A stretch of DNA of 64,000 bases from Ideonella sp. Lineage in GTDB: Bacteria > Pseudomonadota > Gammaproteobacteria > Burkholderiales > Burkholderiaceae_C. Of the stretch, positions 63,595 through 64,000 are shown in pieces (the stretch's first letter is position 1; every line of letters begins with the position of its first letter). Below the pieces are notes generated by a model. It ran no database searches, was not told the DNA's origin, and worked only from the letters and a program-made list of their open reading frames with translations. The stretch covers positions 310,001 to 374,000 of the forward strand of contig JABTUC010000004.1 in assembly GCA_015075545.1 (NCBI GenBank), written 5' to 3'. The position numbers and the translations under genes are program-made.

Positions 63595-64000
63595 TCACGG
63601 CAAAGCCAACGCCTTCAGCCGGACACTTGCCGCGGCCTTGACGCCCCGCCCGCTATCTGTCCGCTCGATTCGCCTGAGCAGCGCCGTGTCGCTCAGGCGT
63701 GCGATGGCAGCCCGGCGCATGTCGGCCGCGGGTGATGTCAACAGCAGGGACCTGACTTCCGACTCGTCCAGTTGTGCGCGGTCCACGACCTTCAGGATCA
63801 CGTTCACCATGTCCACCGACACCAGGAACGGCTTGCGCGGGATGCCGGTCAGCATGTACGGAAACTTCACCGCCCAGGTCTCCTTGGCCAGTTCCTCGCC
63901 CGCGCTCAGCACACGGATGCTCACGCTCTCGCCAAACACGTCGTGGCTGCCCGGCCCGTATCTCCTGGACGTCAAGGCGGCCTTGCATTCGAGTGAAGGC
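63595..64000 (-). CDS. Unknown protein, N-terminus outside window
   Basis: The last 134 residues of a protein whose frame stays open to the right edge of the window. The visible part is mixed alpha/beta then helical (FPYMLTGIPRKPFLVSVDMVNVILKVVD, MRRAAIARLSDTALLRRIERTD), with a possible helical-repeat end. No signal, membrane segment or catalytic motif is visible and no family is recognised. Codon bias supports coding. Confidence 0.65.
   Translation of the reverse strand, partial: PSLECKAALTSRRYGPGSHDVFGESVSIRVLSAGEELAKETWAVKFPYMLTGIPRKPFLVSVDMVNVILKVVDRAQLDESEVRSLLLTSPAADMRRAAIARLSDTALLRRIERTDSGRGVKAAASVRLKALALP

Overview
The window reads as chromosomal DNA of a GC-rich betaproteobacterium. 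The broad assignment to Burkholderiales (Rubrivivax/Leptothrix/Rhizobacter-like) is inference from strong GC bias at third codon positions, operon types (phaAB-type Mrp antiporter, livFGMH, cytochrome c4 next to MoxR, HIT next to DUF1841) and the style of the palindromic intergenic repeats. Coding density is high. No rRNA, tRNA, CRISPR array, transposase or phage gene was seen.

Layout. 0-12.4 kb: a GGDEF diguanylate cyclase cut by the left edge, an Lrp/AsnC regulator divergent from ornithine cyclodeaminase over a shared palindrome, an exported lipase-like esterase, an exported DUF3857/transglutaminase-TPR protein, an M20 amidohydrolase, a disordered protein with a receiver-like end, a BtuF-like protein and an AcuI-type reductase. 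12.4-24.4 kb: an ion-homeostasis block of mrpA(B)CDEFG, a tandem Usp, a P2-type cation ATPase and an NhaP2-type antiporter. Three tandem 75-bp repeats sit exactly between mrpC and mrpD. 24.4-34.4 kb, minus strand: small membrane protein, VOC protein, AraC regulator, TPR-methyltransferase, livF, livG, livM, livH, an MBL hydrolase and a 2-dehydropantoate 2-reductase. Repeats separate livG/livM and livM/livH, and no substrate-binding protein is present. 34.6-43.1 kb: an ADP-forming acyl-CoA synthetase behind an FNR-like box, a HipA remnant, a MetX-like hydrolase with an NCS1 permease behind a candidate attenuator leader, a copper chaperone behind a CueR-type promoter, and a hybrid histidine kinase with a LuxR-type regulator.

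43.2-64 kb: MaoC hydratase with an orphan ParA; KefF-like and KefC-like proteins; TauE/SafE; a lipoprotein; a Vgb-like beta-propeller; HIT and DUF1841; an alpha/beta hydrolase; a ComEA-like protein; copA-cueR behind a second CueR-type promoter; cytochrome c4 divergent from MoxR; a GNAT and an S9 peptidase; a large Ig-like lipoprotein; and a right edge with broken genes (RidA-like, prolyl-4-hydroxylase-like) and small unknowns.

The least explained items are non-coding. First, two dispersed copies (about 650 and 550 bp) of a palindromic repeat whose inverted repeats and one internal stem are kept despite different sequence. Second, the frame-preserving 75-bp triplication inside the Mrp operon. 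Third, a compact three-hairpin attenuator-like leader before the NCS1 permease. Copper handling is coherent: copZ and copA, 12 kb apart, share the 19-bp-spacer dyad promoter expected for the CueR-like protein encoded directly after copA.
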